Source: Lumnitzera littorea (Eukaryota > Streptophyta > Magnoliopsida > Myrtales > Combretaceae). Taken from it: 64,000 nt of DNA. The translations under genes and the position numbers were made by a program. The DNA lies in the NCBI GenBank assembly GCA_024138015.1, contig JAMXBB010000002.1, forward strand, positions 10,492,690-10,556,689. The letters run 5' to 3'. Position 1 is the first letter of the stretch. Each line of letters starts with the position of its first letter. Below are positions 1 to 12,590 of the stretch, in pieces. Under the pieces are notes generated by a model. That model saw only the letters and a program-made list of their open reading frames with translations, did not search any database and was not told the origin of the DNA.

Positions 1-639
1 GAATTTGGGATGAAAGCTTGGGCACTTATTTAGAAAATGTCATCAAGAATCTTAGATTGACCAAAAAAAGAGATTGAAAAGTTGACAGAAAAATTAGCAC
101 TTTTGCAAGATAGAGAGTGGATGATATGGATGATGAAGAAGAGCATATTGTATCACAAATTAATGATCTTTGGGAAATAGTGGAGATGTAATGGCGGCAA
201 AGATCAAGAGTCAATTGGCTAACATTAGGAGATAGAAACACTTCATTTTTCCACCAATCAACTCTTTCTAGAAGAAGAAGGAACAAAGTATTAAGATTAA
301 AAGACATGAATGGTTGCTAGCCAACAAGAGAAAATGACATAGCAAAAGCCTTTATAAAGTTTTTTGCAAGATTTACATGAGTAGTGGACGAAGAAGAGGC
401 TATAAGTGCTTAGATTAGCTTCAACAATGGTTTTAGTTGAGCATAATGGTAGTTTAGAGGTTACCACTACAAATGAAGAGGTAAAACAAGTAGTTTTCCA
501 ACTAGGAGCCCTCAAAGCTCCAGATCTAGATGGTTTCTTGGGTATTTTCTTTTAGGCCTTTTAGGGAATCATTGGCTCTTCTATTGTTAAGGAGATTCGA
601 TCTTATTTTGCAACAAGTATGTTTACTTTGTCCTTGAAT

Positions 640-1600
640 CAAATTGACCTTGTACTTATACATAAAGTTTTAAGTTTGGAGTTGATAAACCACTTTAGAC
701 CTATAAGCTTATGCAACTTTGGCTATAAAAAAAAATTGAAAAATTTTAGCTAACCATCTCAAATCCTTTTTAGGTGATATAATTTCAGAAAACCAAAGTG
801 CTTTTGTGTTAAGGCGTGTAATTTATGATAATATTATTGTGGCACATGAAATGTTTCATTTTTTGAGAACTAGAAAACAAAAAAAAATCAATAAGTTATG
901 CTTTGAAAATCGATATGAATAAAACTTACAATCTAGTTGAATGGGACTTTTTGGAAAAAGCTTTACTAAAAATGGGTTTTTTAGAAAATTGGGTGTCTAA
1001 AGTGATGTTTTGTGTTTCTATGGTGGAATATAATGTATTGTTGAATGGCTTACTGGTAGAAAAAATAAAACCTACAAAGGGGCTCTATTAAGGAGATATG
1101 CTCTCCCCATATTTGTTCATTTTGGTAGCAAATGTTTTGTCTAGGGTTTTGAATCTTTTAATTGAGAGGAAACTGATAAGAGGAGTTAAAGTGGCAAAGA
1201 AGAGTCCTATAATTTCTCATCATTTATTTGTGGATGACTCATTGTTTTTTATGGATACAAATATAGAAAATTTGAATAGGTTGAAAGAAGTTTTGGACTA
1301 TTATTGCAAGTTAATGGGATAGGAAGTTAATTACCAGAAATCAAGTTTGTTCTTTAGCAAAGGGCTGGCACAAGAGAAATAGAGCGAACTAGCAAAGGTG
1401 TTTGGAATAATGAGTATTATTAACCTAGGAAAATATTTGAGGTTACCTATAATTTGGGAGAGATCGAAAACGAAAGATCTTAAATTTGTTAAGGATAAGA
1501 TAATGGGCAAGTTGTAAGGGTAGAAGAGACATATTCTCAGCCAAGCGCGTAAAGAAATAATGATAAAAGCAGTGGCTAACACAATCCCAACCTACTCAAT
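640..1600 (+). pseudogene. LINE reverse transcriptase remnant
   Basis: Recognisable RT blocks are HFRPISLCN near 690, then an open piece at 903-1091 starting IDMNKTYNLVEWDFLEKAL, then 1098-1322 containing LSPYLFILVANVLSRVLN and the catalytic-box region FVDDSLFF. Non-LTR RTs usually read FADD here, so the alanine is replaced by valine while both aspartates remain. Stops at 1089, 1320 and elsewhere, plus frame changes, break the frame. In an intact LINE this enzyme copies the element RNA at the target site (target-primed reverse transcription). Confidence 0.85.
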
Positions 1601-1612
1601 GGGATACTTTAG

Positions 1613-1840
1613 TGTAACGACCCGGCCGGAACTCCTTCCATCGAGGTATTATCCGCTTTGGCATGAAACGCCGCACGGTTTTGTCCCTTAATGCAGCTGC
1701 TTCCCAGGAGGTCACCCATCCTGGGATTGCTCCAGCATGAGCACACTTAACTCCGGAGTTTCGACGTACTCCGAGCCGCTACACCAAAAGGCGCCTTGAT
1801 GATTAGAGTTCCTCTCTCCAGGCATGTAAGGGGTATTACA
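1613..1840 (-). repeat. Cassandra 3' LTR
   Basis: 228-bp LTR bounded by TG...CA. The 5S-like block lies at about 1700-1785 on the minus strand. Confidence 0.93.
1700..1785 (-). promoter_or_regulatory. 5S rRNA-like internal Pol III promoter segment in Cassandra 3' LTR
   Basis: The minus strand reads AACTCCGGAGTTAAGTGTGC and then GGATGGGTGACCTCCTGGGAA. These match the box A and box C regions of plant 5S rRNA. It is a 5S-derived promoter module, not a 5S gene, because the 5' part of 5S rRNA is replaced. Confidence 0.9.
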
Positions 1841-1951
1841 ATCCACCCCCCTTACAGAACTGACGCCCTCGTCAGTTTCGTTACACAGGTCCAAGACAAC
1901 CACCAGGCAGAGCCACGCCCTTCCGGCTGGTAGAATGCTCTGATACCATTC

Positions 1952-2179
1952 TGTAACGACCCGGCCGGAACTCCTTCCACCGAGGTATTATCCGCTTTGG
2001 TATGAAACGCCGCACGGTTTTGTCCCTTGGTGCAACTGCTTTCCAGGAGGTCACCCATCCTGGGATTGCTCCAGCATGAGCACGCTTAACTCTGGAGTTT
2101 CGACGTACTCCGAGCCGCTACACCAAAAGGCGCCTCGATGATTAGAATTCCTCTCTCCAGGCATGTAAGGGGTATTACA
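1952..2179 (-). repeat. Cassandra 5' LTR
   Basis: 228-bp LTR, same length as its partner. It has a 5S-like block at about 2040-2125 on the minus strand and is followed 3 nt later by the primer-binding site. Confidence 0.93.
2040..2125 (-). promoter_or_regulatory. 5S rRNA-like internal Pol III promoter segment in Cassandra 5' LTR
   Basis: The minus strand reads AACTCCAGAGTTAAGCGTGC and then GGATGGGTGACCTCCTGGAAA. This copy keeps the canonical GTTAAGCGTGCT box A better than the other LTR. Confidence 0.88.
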
Positions 2180-3365
2180 TTTAGCTTTTTAGGTAAATGG
2201 TGTAAAGATATAAATAGCTTGATAGAAAGATTTTAGTAGGGAAATTAGCGAAGGGAAGGTGGGGTATATTGGGTAAGTTGGGATAAGTTAACCTTGACTA
2301 GAACAAGAAGAGGCTTAGGATTTAAGGACCTGAAACTGTTTAATTAGGCTTTATTAATGAAACTGGCTTGGTAAATTTTACAAACCCTAAGGCCTTGTAG
2401 GTGCGATTTATAAAAGGACCCTATTTCCTGGATGTGGAGTTTAGAAAGGCAACAAAAGGAAGGAGAGCCTCTTAGGCACAGTCAAGTGTTTTAGAGGGAA
2501 GAGACTTTTTTTCAACTAAGGGTTGTAGTAGAGAGATAATAGGGAAAGTGTAGAACTCTGGAATGACAACTAGATTCTAAATTTGGTAGATTTTAGACTT
2601 AGACCAAAGAATATAGTTAATGATTTGAACAGAAAGGTCTACTTCATCATTAATACAAAAGGTAATTATTAAGATCTAAGACAAATAATAGATGAACTAT
2701 CTAATGAAGAAAAGAGAAGGATAAAGGAGGTTATCATACTTGTTTGTAGGAAGATGACACCTTCATATGGTTGCATAAAAGATTTGGGGAGTGCTCCATC
2801 AAGTTGGCATATCATATGTTGGTATCAAAGAAAAGACATCCAAATCAAGGAAGGGCTTCAACAGTGATGGTCTTAGAAGTGAAAGATTGGAATTTTATTT
2901 GGAATCACAACGTCTAACCCAAGATTTGCAATTTCATATGGAGAGTGGTGAATAATTCCCTTCTAATCATGAAAAACTTACACCATGGATAGATTATCCA
3001 AAACCTTAGTTGCTTTTTGTGTGAAGAAATAGAAAGTGAAGAGTACGTATTCTTCAATGTGATTTGTTACATTTGCAAATCAATAGAGATCAAATTTGAA
3101 GCTTTTGGACTTGGTTAAATAGCATCACAATAGGAAAATAGGCAAAGGAAAAATCAGAGATTACTTTGAAAGTTATGATGGTATGTTGGGGCATTTGGCT
3201 AGAGAGGTGTAAGGGGTTATATGAATAAAAAAAATTGAATGCAAATGCATGTGTGGGAAGGATTAAAAGGGCATGGAAGGAATAGGTTGAGTCGAAGGAA
3301 AAGAAATTGAAAAAGTTAGATAGATCTGAGAAGGAAGACAAGGGAAAGTGGAAGCCAATTGTGAA

Positions 3366-3790
3366 TTAGATGCTAAAGATTAATGTAGATAGCTCATGAG
3401 TCCTAGGTAGTTTGACCGGTGCAATTAGTGGAGTGGTCCGCAATAGGCATGGAAAAATGGTTTTGGGATTTGCTAAATAGGTTGTTGGACCTTCAACAAA
3501 AACAATGGAATGCTTAGCCATTCGTAAAGCACTTTGTTTGGCTTAGCCGAAAAGGTGGTAGGATTTTGAAGTAGAATCAAACGTATACGCAATGGTTAGG
3601 GCTATAATAGTAGATATTAATGCAATTTCTTAATGTAATAGACTTTTGATGGATGATATTAAGTATGTTATTTCTAGTTTCAGATAAGTTTCTTTTTCTT
3701 TTATTCTTAGAGAAGCCAATATTGTGGCTAATTGGGTGACCAATGTTGTTAGAAGAGGGATATGTCCTTTGGACCGGTGGTTAAACATCA
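3366..3790 (+). pseudogene. RNase H-like domain of the LINE, decayed
   Basis: The frame reads KINVDSS, then GAISGVVRNRHGKMVLGFAK, then TMECLAIRKALCLA, and near the end SFILREANIVANWV. This is the pattern of the RNase H domain found at the C-terminus of many plant L1 elements (NxD start, ExxA helix, REANxxA end). Several internal stops are present. Its place just before the A-rich tail fits a plant LINE ORF2 end. Confidence 0.75.
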
Positions 3791-3885
3791 TATTCGCTCT
3801 TCTTAGGCTACTCTATGTGAATCTGAAATGTTGTATGACTGTTATTTGATTTCAAATGAATTTTCCTTTAGATAAAAAAAAAAAA

Positions 3886-6800
3886 GCGAATATTAAGATG
3901 AGAGGTTTGATTTTGTACCGTTTCTTAAGAAAAATACAGATTTAGATCTTTTTAATTTACTTTTTCTTAATTTTTCTTGTTTTACCTCCATAAAATATGT
4001 CATATGTGACTAATGGCTATGATTAAAGGAAAAAGATAACTTCACGATAATATTATATAATATTTTAAAAAATCTAGATAATTTTAATAAACGATTGAAA
4101 AAGAAAAAAATTGAGAAGATTCACTAACATATGGACCTTTTTTGAGCTAAAAGTCGAGAAAAATCCAACAATTATCTATAGAGAAATATTACAGTCTGGT
4201 AACCTTGATTCGTGAACCAAATGACAGATAGTGCCTTTTGAAATTTCTCCTCGCTGTGAAAATCACGTTCACATCATTAACTAGAAAAGTTTCGAATTAT
4301 AACTGTGTATCTTTATTTGTACAATTGGGAACTTTCTTACAAAATTGTAAGTACATGAATTTGCCATTATATATCTGAATTTGAGTATTGTTAATGGTTC
4401 TTTTCAGGACAATTGTTAAAAGCTTGAAAAGGAACTTTTAATACTTTTTAATAGTCATTATATACTTTATTGATAAAGTAAGTATGCAAAATGATGGAAA
4501 ATATTTATAGTTGATCGTTTCTTAACAAATAACTTAAAGCATTATAGAGTTAAGAATGTAAATAAGTAGAATCAAATAAGATATAGTATTAAATTTTATT
4601 TTGAGCTTGAGCTAAAATAGTAAATGTTAAGTTTGAGTCAAACTTAATTGAACTTAAAAACTTGAACTTGAACCTAATTTGAAGTGATATTCAATAAATT
4701 AAAAATTGACTCTTTAAATTTGATTTTTCTAAAAGTTATTTTCTTTTTAAATTAAAATAATATTAATAACTTAATTTGACTCTCAAAATAATCTAGATAA
4801 ATATAATGAAACTTGAAATGGACTCGATAAATTAGTTAAACAGTAGCTAATGGTGAATAAATATCCATCTGAATTAAAATAACCTATCTATACCCTACTT
4901 CTTACGCAAGCTCAAGGCCTGTCTACTAATAATTTCATGATAAATTGTCTTATGTAATTTGTCTCATCTAAATGCCACTTTTTCAACTTTCTGCACTAGT
5001 AATTCAGAATTTCTGTCCAAAAAGAGAAGGGTAAAGGGACCAAAAGCAAGAAAAATAACAAAAAGTTGGATTTATGAAGTGGAGTGAATAGTCAACGTCA
5101 ATAGGGCCATGCATATTGGCTGTTTGATGAAACTTTAGCCCCTACTGAGTACCTGCATGTCTTGAATTGAATCAATCTAAATGATAATAGTTACGTACGT
5201 TAGATTACAAGTAGATAAAAAACAAAATATATGTAGTCGTTGTACAAGGGTTAAATTTTTTTTTTTTTTTGAAAAAAAGAACTGTGGAATGTGATTTTTA
5301 TTTGCGTACTTTCTGGGTTTTTTTCGCTTGTAAGTTAGCAATTTAACGTGTACTTCCATGAAGAATAGGTAATAGTGCTTCTGAAAAACAAGATGGCAAT
5401 TGACAATGGAAACAACTCACTTGGCTTTCCTTTCCCATGGGCACGCTCTCCGACATTTACGAGAACTCGTAGGATGTAGGGTAGAGGTGTAAACGTGTCG
5501 GAGTCTGTTTAGCTGGACTACTGCTGTACGGTTTGAAGCAAATGAGCATCATCCCTTAAAATGATGGTTAAACGATAAATTTAATTGTTTCGTTAACATG
5601 ATTGTAAAAATCCTTTGAACTTGGTTATGTTGATCACTAAAAGTTTGATTAACTTAAATGTAAATCAAGTTCGTGATAGAAGTGTATCGGCTATTTTAAA
5701 CATGCGCTAATACGATAAAGAACAAAAGGGTTTTTTTTGAGATATTTTTACTATTTCGTTTTTATTTTTTAAGGAATTGATTTTATTATTTATATTATTT
5801 TTTATTTATTCTTTATTAAATTTAAATTGTTAAATAAATTATGAATTTAATAATTTAAATTAAAAAAAAAAAGAAAATAAAACATAAGACCAATCTCATT
5901 AAAATAAATAAAAAAAACCGTAAGATCTCTTCGTTTTTAGTTAAATCGATTAATTTAGTTGTCTTTCTTCAAAAAAGACCGAGAGATCTTGCCTCCAGCA
6001 TGTAAAAGGAGTTACGACTTACCATAGAAGTTCATGGTTTTTTCTTCGTCTATGTTTTAACATAGTAATGTACTTAATTGTCAGCATAATGTTATAATTT
6101 CATTATCTTCAAGTTAGGTCCCTAGACATATTTTATTTTTCCGGATCCTAGTAAAATGTTTCGATTTTAATGACACATTCTCTATTCACAATGGTATATC
6201 TCACATAAACCGGATATCACTTGAATGGATAGCTTACAATGGGCTAGCCATGGCAATAGATAGTACCACCCCTGAGGAACAGTAGATGAGTAGACTGGAA
6301 TCGTAAATAAATCAAATCGAAAAATAAAGTCTACATACAATCCTAGCTTAATTTAAAATTTTTAAATTTGAACTCCAGTCATATCCAATCAAGCTTAAGA
6401 TATTAAACTCAAGTTTGATCAAAGTTTGCTCTTATTAAGTTTGAGTTTGATTATTAATCTCTTTTGTAATTGATTTTTATTTTAATTAAAATGAAATCAA
6501 TAGATAAACTCGATTTAAAGTCAACTAATAGTTAAACTTTATTTAAATTTGATTAAGCTTGTGAACTAATGGAGTTAGATATCATGAAACTCAAGCTCAA
6601 CTTGATAAGTTGCATAAGTAACTTGAGCTTAAATTCAATTCAACTATTTTCAAATTAAATTTGAGTATATATTAAGCTAAATTTAAACTACTTACAAGTA
6701 AGTCTACCTCATTTATAACCTAAGTGAGATAATGGAAGATAACATTAGAAGGCTGTAAATCATTTTAGCACATACTAAATATGATTCTTGTATTTTTGGA

Positions 6801-7444
6801 GCGTAATAAAAAAAAACTAATAGCACAGAAACTCGTGTTTTAAGTTGATTATTTTAATTTATTAGAGAAAGGAGAAAAATGTAGTATCTTTATATTTTTC
6901 CTTAAACAAGTTGATTAATAATTAGACAAGAAAAATGTATTATCTTTATTTGAAACACTAATTCTTTTAAGTGACGTTTAACTTTTATACTATATGTTTG
7001 GTAAGTAATATAGATTAATCTTAAGGACATTTGTTTAAGAAATTTAGGGATAAATTGGAAATGTCTTTAAAAGAGTTTATTAAGACATTGATGTGGTACT
7101 TTGCTCCAAAATTGGGTCCTTAGCATATCGTACATGATCTTATGTTGTTCTTTTTGTTCCACTTGTAATATTTTGTTTATTTTTTATTTTTATGATATAT
7201 TTTTTTTATTAAAACAAAGCTTATGCATGTTCATATGCTAATTCCAATTTTTTTTCTAATAAGCTGATAGTTAATCAAATTTAAATTAATATATATGCTT
7301 CATTGAAAAGGTAAAAGTTTTATTGTTTTAGTTATATTATGGAGTGCCATAAGGACTTGAAATCATTTCTTAAAAAAAATCTAAAGTCTTTAATTTCTAG
7401 TGAGCATTAGAAAATGTTGCAAATGCACTTATCGACAAAATCTT

Positions 7445-7475
<31 letters not shown>

Positions 7476-7732
7476 CTACACTTGCAATGATAAGCAATAT
7501 TTTTTAGAGAGTAATTCTAAAATCAACTTAAATGAAATAAGTCCCACTTTTCTAATCGCACAGTTTCTTATTCCTCCCTGGATAAATAAATAATAAAGCA
7601 TGAACGATGCTAAACTTTGAATATAAGGGAGACTTAAAGGCCTTTGAGGTAACTATTATATGGCCCGAAATAAAGATAAATGGCAAATAGTGATGAAGCA
7701 CCACTGTCGAAAAAGAAGATTGAGCATAAATA
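3886..7732. other. A/T-rich intergenic DNA without a supported gene
   Basis: No coding region was found. There is a T-run near 5257-5270 and a (TA)n microsatellite at 7445-7467. Two blocks (about 4590-4860 and 6330-6715) are rich in GAGCTTGA/CAAGTTTGA-like words. They resemble the fold-back repeat at 52363-52965 and may be decayed members of one miniature-element family. Confidence 0.6.
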
Positions 7733-8088
7733 CAATGAATGATACAAGCAAAATTTCACAATCAATCATCTATCTTGAATTCACACTAAACAAAGGGTTG
7801 TAAGAATGGAAGATAGATACATGGATGAGTTCAAAATGGTATAAAAGGTGGTATTGACCAATCAATCAATGCACGAGACGTGACTGGCTAGGCTGCAAAT
7901 GTAATCACTTAACTAGGCATGATTGAGTGACCCAAGCTTGCTCATTAGATTAGTCAGATCTTGAATCGTGGTTCATAGACTTTATCAAGATTGAATCATT
8001 ATTGACTTAAAAAGGGTTTTAGGTCGATTCGATTCTTGAATCACTTTTTTTGTTTTAAAATTTTTTATTAATTTATTTTATAAAATAT
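7733..8088 (+). repeat. First copy of an exact 356-bp duplication (probable assembly overlap)
   Basis: This block is identical over 356 bases, with no differences found by eye, to 8171-8526. It is followed by a 39-base inverted copy of 7978-8016 (at 8089-8127), a run of 42 T and a single N. Perfect identity beside an N in decayed DNA suggests two contig ends joined without merging. Confidence 0.9.
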
Positions 8089-8125
8089 CCCTTTTTAAGT
8101 CAATAATGATTCAATCTTGATAAAG

Positions 8126-8169
<44 letters not shown>

Positions 8170-8170
8170 N
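8089..8170. other. Fold-back, 42-T run and N: probable contig junction
   Basis: 8089-8127 is the exact reverse complement of 7978-8016. 8128-8169 is all T and 8170 is N. This looks like a read-end artefact at a scaffold join, not a natural structure. Confidence 0.85.
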
Positions 8171-8526
8171 CAATGAATGATACAAGCAAAATTTCACAAT
8201 CAATCATCTATCTTGAATTCACACTAAACAAAGGGTTGTAAGAATGGAAGATAGATACATGGATGAGTTCAAAATGGTATAAAAGGTGGTATTGACCAAT
8301 CAATCAATGCACGAGACGTGACTGGCTAGGCTGCAAATGTAATCACTTAACTAGGCATGATTGAGTGACCCAAGCTTGCTCATTAGATTAGTCAGATCTT
8401 GAATCGTGGTTCATAGACTTTATCAAGATTGAATCATTATTGACTTAAAAAGGGTTTTAGGTCGATTCGATTCTTGAATCACTTTTTTTGTTTTAAAATT
8501 TTTTATTAATTTATTTTATAAAATAT
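8171..8526 (+). repeat. Second copy of the 356-bp duplication
   Basis: Identical to 7733-8088 and continuing into unique sequence at 8527. It is probably the true copy on the right-hand contig. Confidence 0.9.
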
Positions 8527-11500
8527 ATTAATAAATTTTAATAACATGATATTTTTTAAAATATATTAATTCATTAATAATTTTTAATTTTTTATTAATT
8601 TCTAACTTAACGTGATTTCAATTTTTTTATCATTTTCCCTCAAATTTTATATTTTCTTAATATTCAAATTCTTAATATTTAACAAGTTTTATAAAAAAAA
8701 TTTATATTAACTTAAATTGAAATTTTAATTTATCATTAACATATAATTAATTTATAATTAGTCATCTATTGATGATATTATTTTTAAAAAAATTATCTTT
8801 CACTATTATAAAGGAAGTAGTTTTAACATATCATGACTTAATAGATATTACCCAATTATTTTTTTCTGACTTAATGGCTTCCCTCCTCTTTTTATCTTTC
8901 TTTTTTTTTTTTCTTCTTTTTTAAGGGGTGACTTAATCTAGCTAGCCTGCCAGTTCAATGGCGGGTTGGCCCAACGATTCATGAACTACGAGTTCGGACA
9001 ATTTCGTCCTCTTAAATAACCCAGGGCAGTTTATGGTTTAGAATCGACCCTTACATAAATTTAGAGTAATTAAGATATCTAGTTTACTATTGCTTGTTAT
9101 AGGCTTGTGGTAAGCTTTATGTTTTATATTTTCTTGGTACATAAACTATTTCCTTTCATGTGTACTAAAATTTAGGATTTTGTAAATATTAGGAGTAGGC
9201 AAGTATAAGGTTAGTAAGTATCATGCTCTATTTATACTCTACACTATACATGTTGGTTCCCAAACTTTTGGAATCGGGTACAACCCTAAAATCACCCAAC
9301 GCCTTGTGGAACTTATATATATATATATATATATTAATTTTTTTTTATAAATTTTAACATGACATATTTCTAATAGAGCCTTTATGAAAAATATATTTAT
9401 TTATTGAAGAATAAACACATAGAAAGGAATTCTTAATCATGCTATTTATATCTTTACGAGCGGTCACAATATATATTGGAAAATCAACTCGGCCCTTTTT
9501 GACGATAGATTTTAGTTTCTCCTTAGCAAAGTTTTTGCTAATGGTAGCAAGACATTATATACATTTGACCTTAATAAACTTGTTAAACAATAATTAAGAG
9601 CATGCACAACTTTAACATATAAGTTGTTAAGGGACATAGCCTTTTAAGGTTGAAAAGAAATGAAATGAAATTCTTTTTATTTATTTATTAACATTAATTA
9701 ATTATTTTACAGGGTAGGTATAAAGTACCCTACAATCTATACATTGTATTCTTCAAAGTATATATTCTAAGATAAATATAAAGCATCCTGACTTTATACC
9801 TTATAATAGTGTTTAATTGTAAGGATTAGATTGAAAAAAAAAAAAAAAGAACTGGACATGATAAATATAAGGTGGATTCGATAGTATAAGTTTATTATAT
9901 TATATTTGATTTGTATAGTACTGAATACAAAAATTTATGCTATTCCTTACTATATACACAAGTATCTAAGTCATTATTATATTTTGATATTTATATTCTA
10001 AATATTGTTTAATAAATATATTTTTATATCATTTGAAATACGATTTTGAACGGATTATTAAATTTATATAATTAAATAAATTATACATAATATTAAATAA
10101 AAGGTCATAGTTTTGTTAGCTATTAAAAAATTAATTATTTATATTATAAAAAAATAATATAAAAATATTATATTTATTTTTGAGAAGAAGTCAAGAACGA
10201 TATATTTGGAGGGATATTTTTTATAATACAAAATATTTTTATTTTTGTTTTATGAAATTTGTTTTTTATTATGGTATAGATGTGACAAAATTTAACCTTT
10301 TTTTTTCAGTCTATCAGCTCAATTTTTCATCTATTCACCAAACAAAATTATAAATTAAATATGAGACAAAATTTTTTATCTAATTTAGTAATGCAAAAAT
10401 TACTCAACTAAATGCTACATATGGAAACAAATTCCACAAAATTATTACCAGAAATCTACCTTGTGATTTTAAATATCTACTTGGAATCTACCCGAGAAGT
10501 AGAATCCAATTGAGTTTCCTATACTACATGATTGCTTGCTTATCCCTAATAAATACCAAATGATGCTATTAAGTATATTATATGTAGTAAAAGGAAAGCT
10601 AGAGAAAATCTTAGGGATTTAGCTATAGTAACTAATGCTTGTAATTTTGAGTGAATTAATGTATTATTGTTGTTTATACTGTAGTGATGTATTTAGTATT
10701 GCTTGTAATTTCTTCCTTTATGTTCTTTTCAGGTTTAATCAAATGAGTTATAAATCCTTCTAAAAGCATGCTTAATTTTCTAGGTTATATTAATTGAGTG
10801 CTAAATTTTCTCGTTAGTGCTTTTAAGTCCTAAATGTCTTTTTGGAAATGTTTTAACTGTTGATATATTTCGAATAATTTCTCAAAGTGTTTTTCGAATT
10901 CAATGGAACTTTTTTAAGAATGTCTAGACCCTAAACGACTTCCATAAATGTTTAAAATTCATTTGAAAAAATCTAGAAATGTTTTGGTCGTAGACTAAAT
11001 ATTTGGGAAATGTTTAGAACCCATGAATATGGGGAAGAAAAGGTGTAAGACTTGTAATATGTTTCGTATTGATTTCAAATAAAGCTAAAACCATGAAGAC
11101 GACATGCGGATAAGAAAGATCTAATATAGTATATAATTTTCTCGTATAGATTTTATTTTATTTTATTTTATATTTTAGGCTAATTTGTTTTCCTACTTCT
11201 AGGATTTAATTAGATTTGCTGTCTTGCTGACAAGAAATAGGCAATTAATATTAAATAACATTACTCTTTTAGGTATTACTGGGATACATTTTCTATGTCA
11301 TGGTGTTATTCCATTATAAATCCAAGTGTTATGTGATGCTATAATAATCCTCTTGCTGGTGCGATTCCATTAAGAATTTGTTGGTTTCATTCCACTATGG
11401 TATACGACCCAGTGTTGTAATATTATTAAATATATCTCTTTCCAGTTTATGGTTTCCTTTCATAAATTGCTTTAACATTTTTTATATCATTTTTGTTTAA

Positions 11501-11542
11501 ATTGAATATTCTAATCCATTTTTATGCTTTTCTATAATTACT
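8527..11542. other. A/T-rich intergenic DNA without a supported gene
   Basis: No coding region was found. A (TA)n tract lies at 9313-9334. The block at about 9860-10430 shares patchy similarity with 20120-20370, including ACCAAACAAAA and ATCTAAT...CAACTAAATG stretches, and may be a dispersed miniature repeat. Otherwise nothing was recognised. Confidence 0.5.
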
Positions 11543-11552
11543 TCTCTTTTAT

Positions 11553-11680
11553 GGGAAAAGGAAAAAAAAAATTACAAAAAGTGCAGTATCTAGAAAAATT
11601 ATTCCAAAACACCATATTTGAAATCGCTTCTTGAAGAAGGGATTTAAATTTGTATTGAAATCGCCAAGAAACAATTTCCA
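11553..11680 (+). repeat. Left terminal inverted repeat of the MULE
   Basis: Inverted relative to about 16700-16868. The A-rich outer 19 bases are nearly exact, and the inner part aligns with small gaps. Confidence 0.75.
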
Positions 11681-11985
11681 CGGGTATAAATTTTGTCCGT
11701 GCCTTCTTCTTCCTCATTTGCATACGATCAATTCTTGAAAAACTCTCTCTCTTTTCAACTATTAAAGAAAACTCTCAACCAAATTAGTAATCTAGGTTTA
11801 TATATTTGAAATCACCTCTTCATATATTTGAAATCGCTTGTTCAAGAGATGATTTCCACGGATATAAATCTTGTCCGTACTTCTTCTTTCTCATTTGCAT
11901 GTGACTAATTCTTAAGAAACTCTTTATCTCTCTTCAACCACTCAAGAAAACCCTAAACCAAATTAGCAATCTAAGTCTATTTTTT
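11660..11985 (+). repeat. Imperfect tandem duplication inside the MULE
   Basis: The block around 11675-11800 recurs at about 11850-11985, both containing words like TCTTGTCCGTRC, CTCATTTGCAT and ACCAAATTAG. The duplication is about 170 bp apart. Confidence 0.7.
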
Positions 11986-12114
11986 TGCGAATCAATTATA
12001 AAATCGAAGTAGTTGTATGATGTAGGTCTATATTGTGAGAAGTTTTTTGGAAATAGGAAGACAATCAATGCATTATCATCATTTTCTCTCTCTAAATATC
12101 AAAATAAAAAAATG

Positions 12115-12590
12115 TATGATTTTTACTCGTTTTAAGTATATATTTTTTGAAGAAATAGTGTTATGACTTGATGCATGATAGCACATTATTATATACTGAT
12201 AATTTTTTGAATAAGTGTGTATGTTTGTATGTGATATGTTATTTTAAATTTTACTATGAAAATATATGATTTTTACTCGTTTTGATTCTTTTTAATTATA
12301 TGCTTTTCAAAGAAATAGTGTTATGACTTAATAGATGATGATATATTGCTGTATACTGATAATTTTTTGGACAAGTTTGTACGTTTGTATGTGATATGTT
12401 ATTTTAAACTTTAATACAAAAAAAAAAAAAGTATGATTTTTACTCATTTTGATTAGTTTTAAGTATATATTTTTTGAAAAAATAGTATTATCACTTGATG
12501 CATGATGGTAGATTATTATATACTAGTAATTTTATACTTGTTTTAATTCGTATTAAATATGTGATATTTTATTTTAAAAAAAATTATACT
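12115..12590 (+). repeat. Three-copy tandem repeat (about 150-167 bp)
   Basis: TATGATTTTTACTC starts at 12115, 12265 and 12432. Each is followed by similar TTTTTTGAA...AATAGTRTTATNACTT...GATG blocks. This is an imperfect triplication within the MULE's left arm. Confidence 0.75.

Larger units (their letters stand above)
1613..2179 (-). mobile_element. Cassandra-type TRIM retrotransposon, complete
   Basis: Two direct repeats of exactly 228 bp (1613-1840 and 1952-2179) flank a 111-bp internal region. Read on the minus strand, each LTR starts TGTAATACCCC and ends GGGTCGTTACA, the usual TG...CA form. Each LTR contains a 5S-rRNA-like segment, which is diagnostic of Cassandra. The primer-binding site TGGTATCAGAGC (initiator Met tRNA type) lies at 1937-1948, 3 nt from the 5' LTR. 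A G-rich tract (1841-1851) adjoins the 3' LTR. The element is flanked by the 5-bp TSD TTTAG (1608-1612 and 2180-2184) inside the LINE. It has no coding capacity, as expected. The two LTRs differ at about ten positions by eye, all transitions, so the insertion is fairly old but well kept. Confidence 0.95.
1..3885 (+). mobile_element. Degenerate L1-type LINE (non-LTR retrotransposon), 5' end outside window
   Basis: The plus strand can be read, across many stops and frameshifts, in the domain order of a plant L1-type LINE. A pre-RT segment near 184-310 contains WLTLGDRNTSFFHQ. Reverse transcriptase pieces lie at about 640-1600. A WDKL/GLGFKDL region near 2270-2345 is followed by a zinc-knuckle-like zf-RVT region near 2755-3060 and an RNase H-like segment at about 3370-3780. 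The element ends in an A-run at 3874-3885, as expected for a LINE 3' tail. The endonuclease end lies left of the window, so the TSD cannot be tested. It is interrupted by the Cassandra element at 1613-2179. It is certainly inactive. Confidence 0.85.

Noticed and set aside
1712..2058. Minus-strand open frames in the Cassandra element
   Set aside because: They translate 5S-like LTR and primer-binding sequence; Cassandra elements do not code for protein.
1700..2125. Genuine 5S rRNA genes
   Set aside because: Only the internal promoter half of 5S is present, and both copies sit inside LTRs with a TSD around the whole unit.
7733..8526. Natural tandem or inverted duplication
   Set aside because: Perfect identity, the abutting N, a T homopolymer and a fold-back at the contig edge fit an assembly join better.
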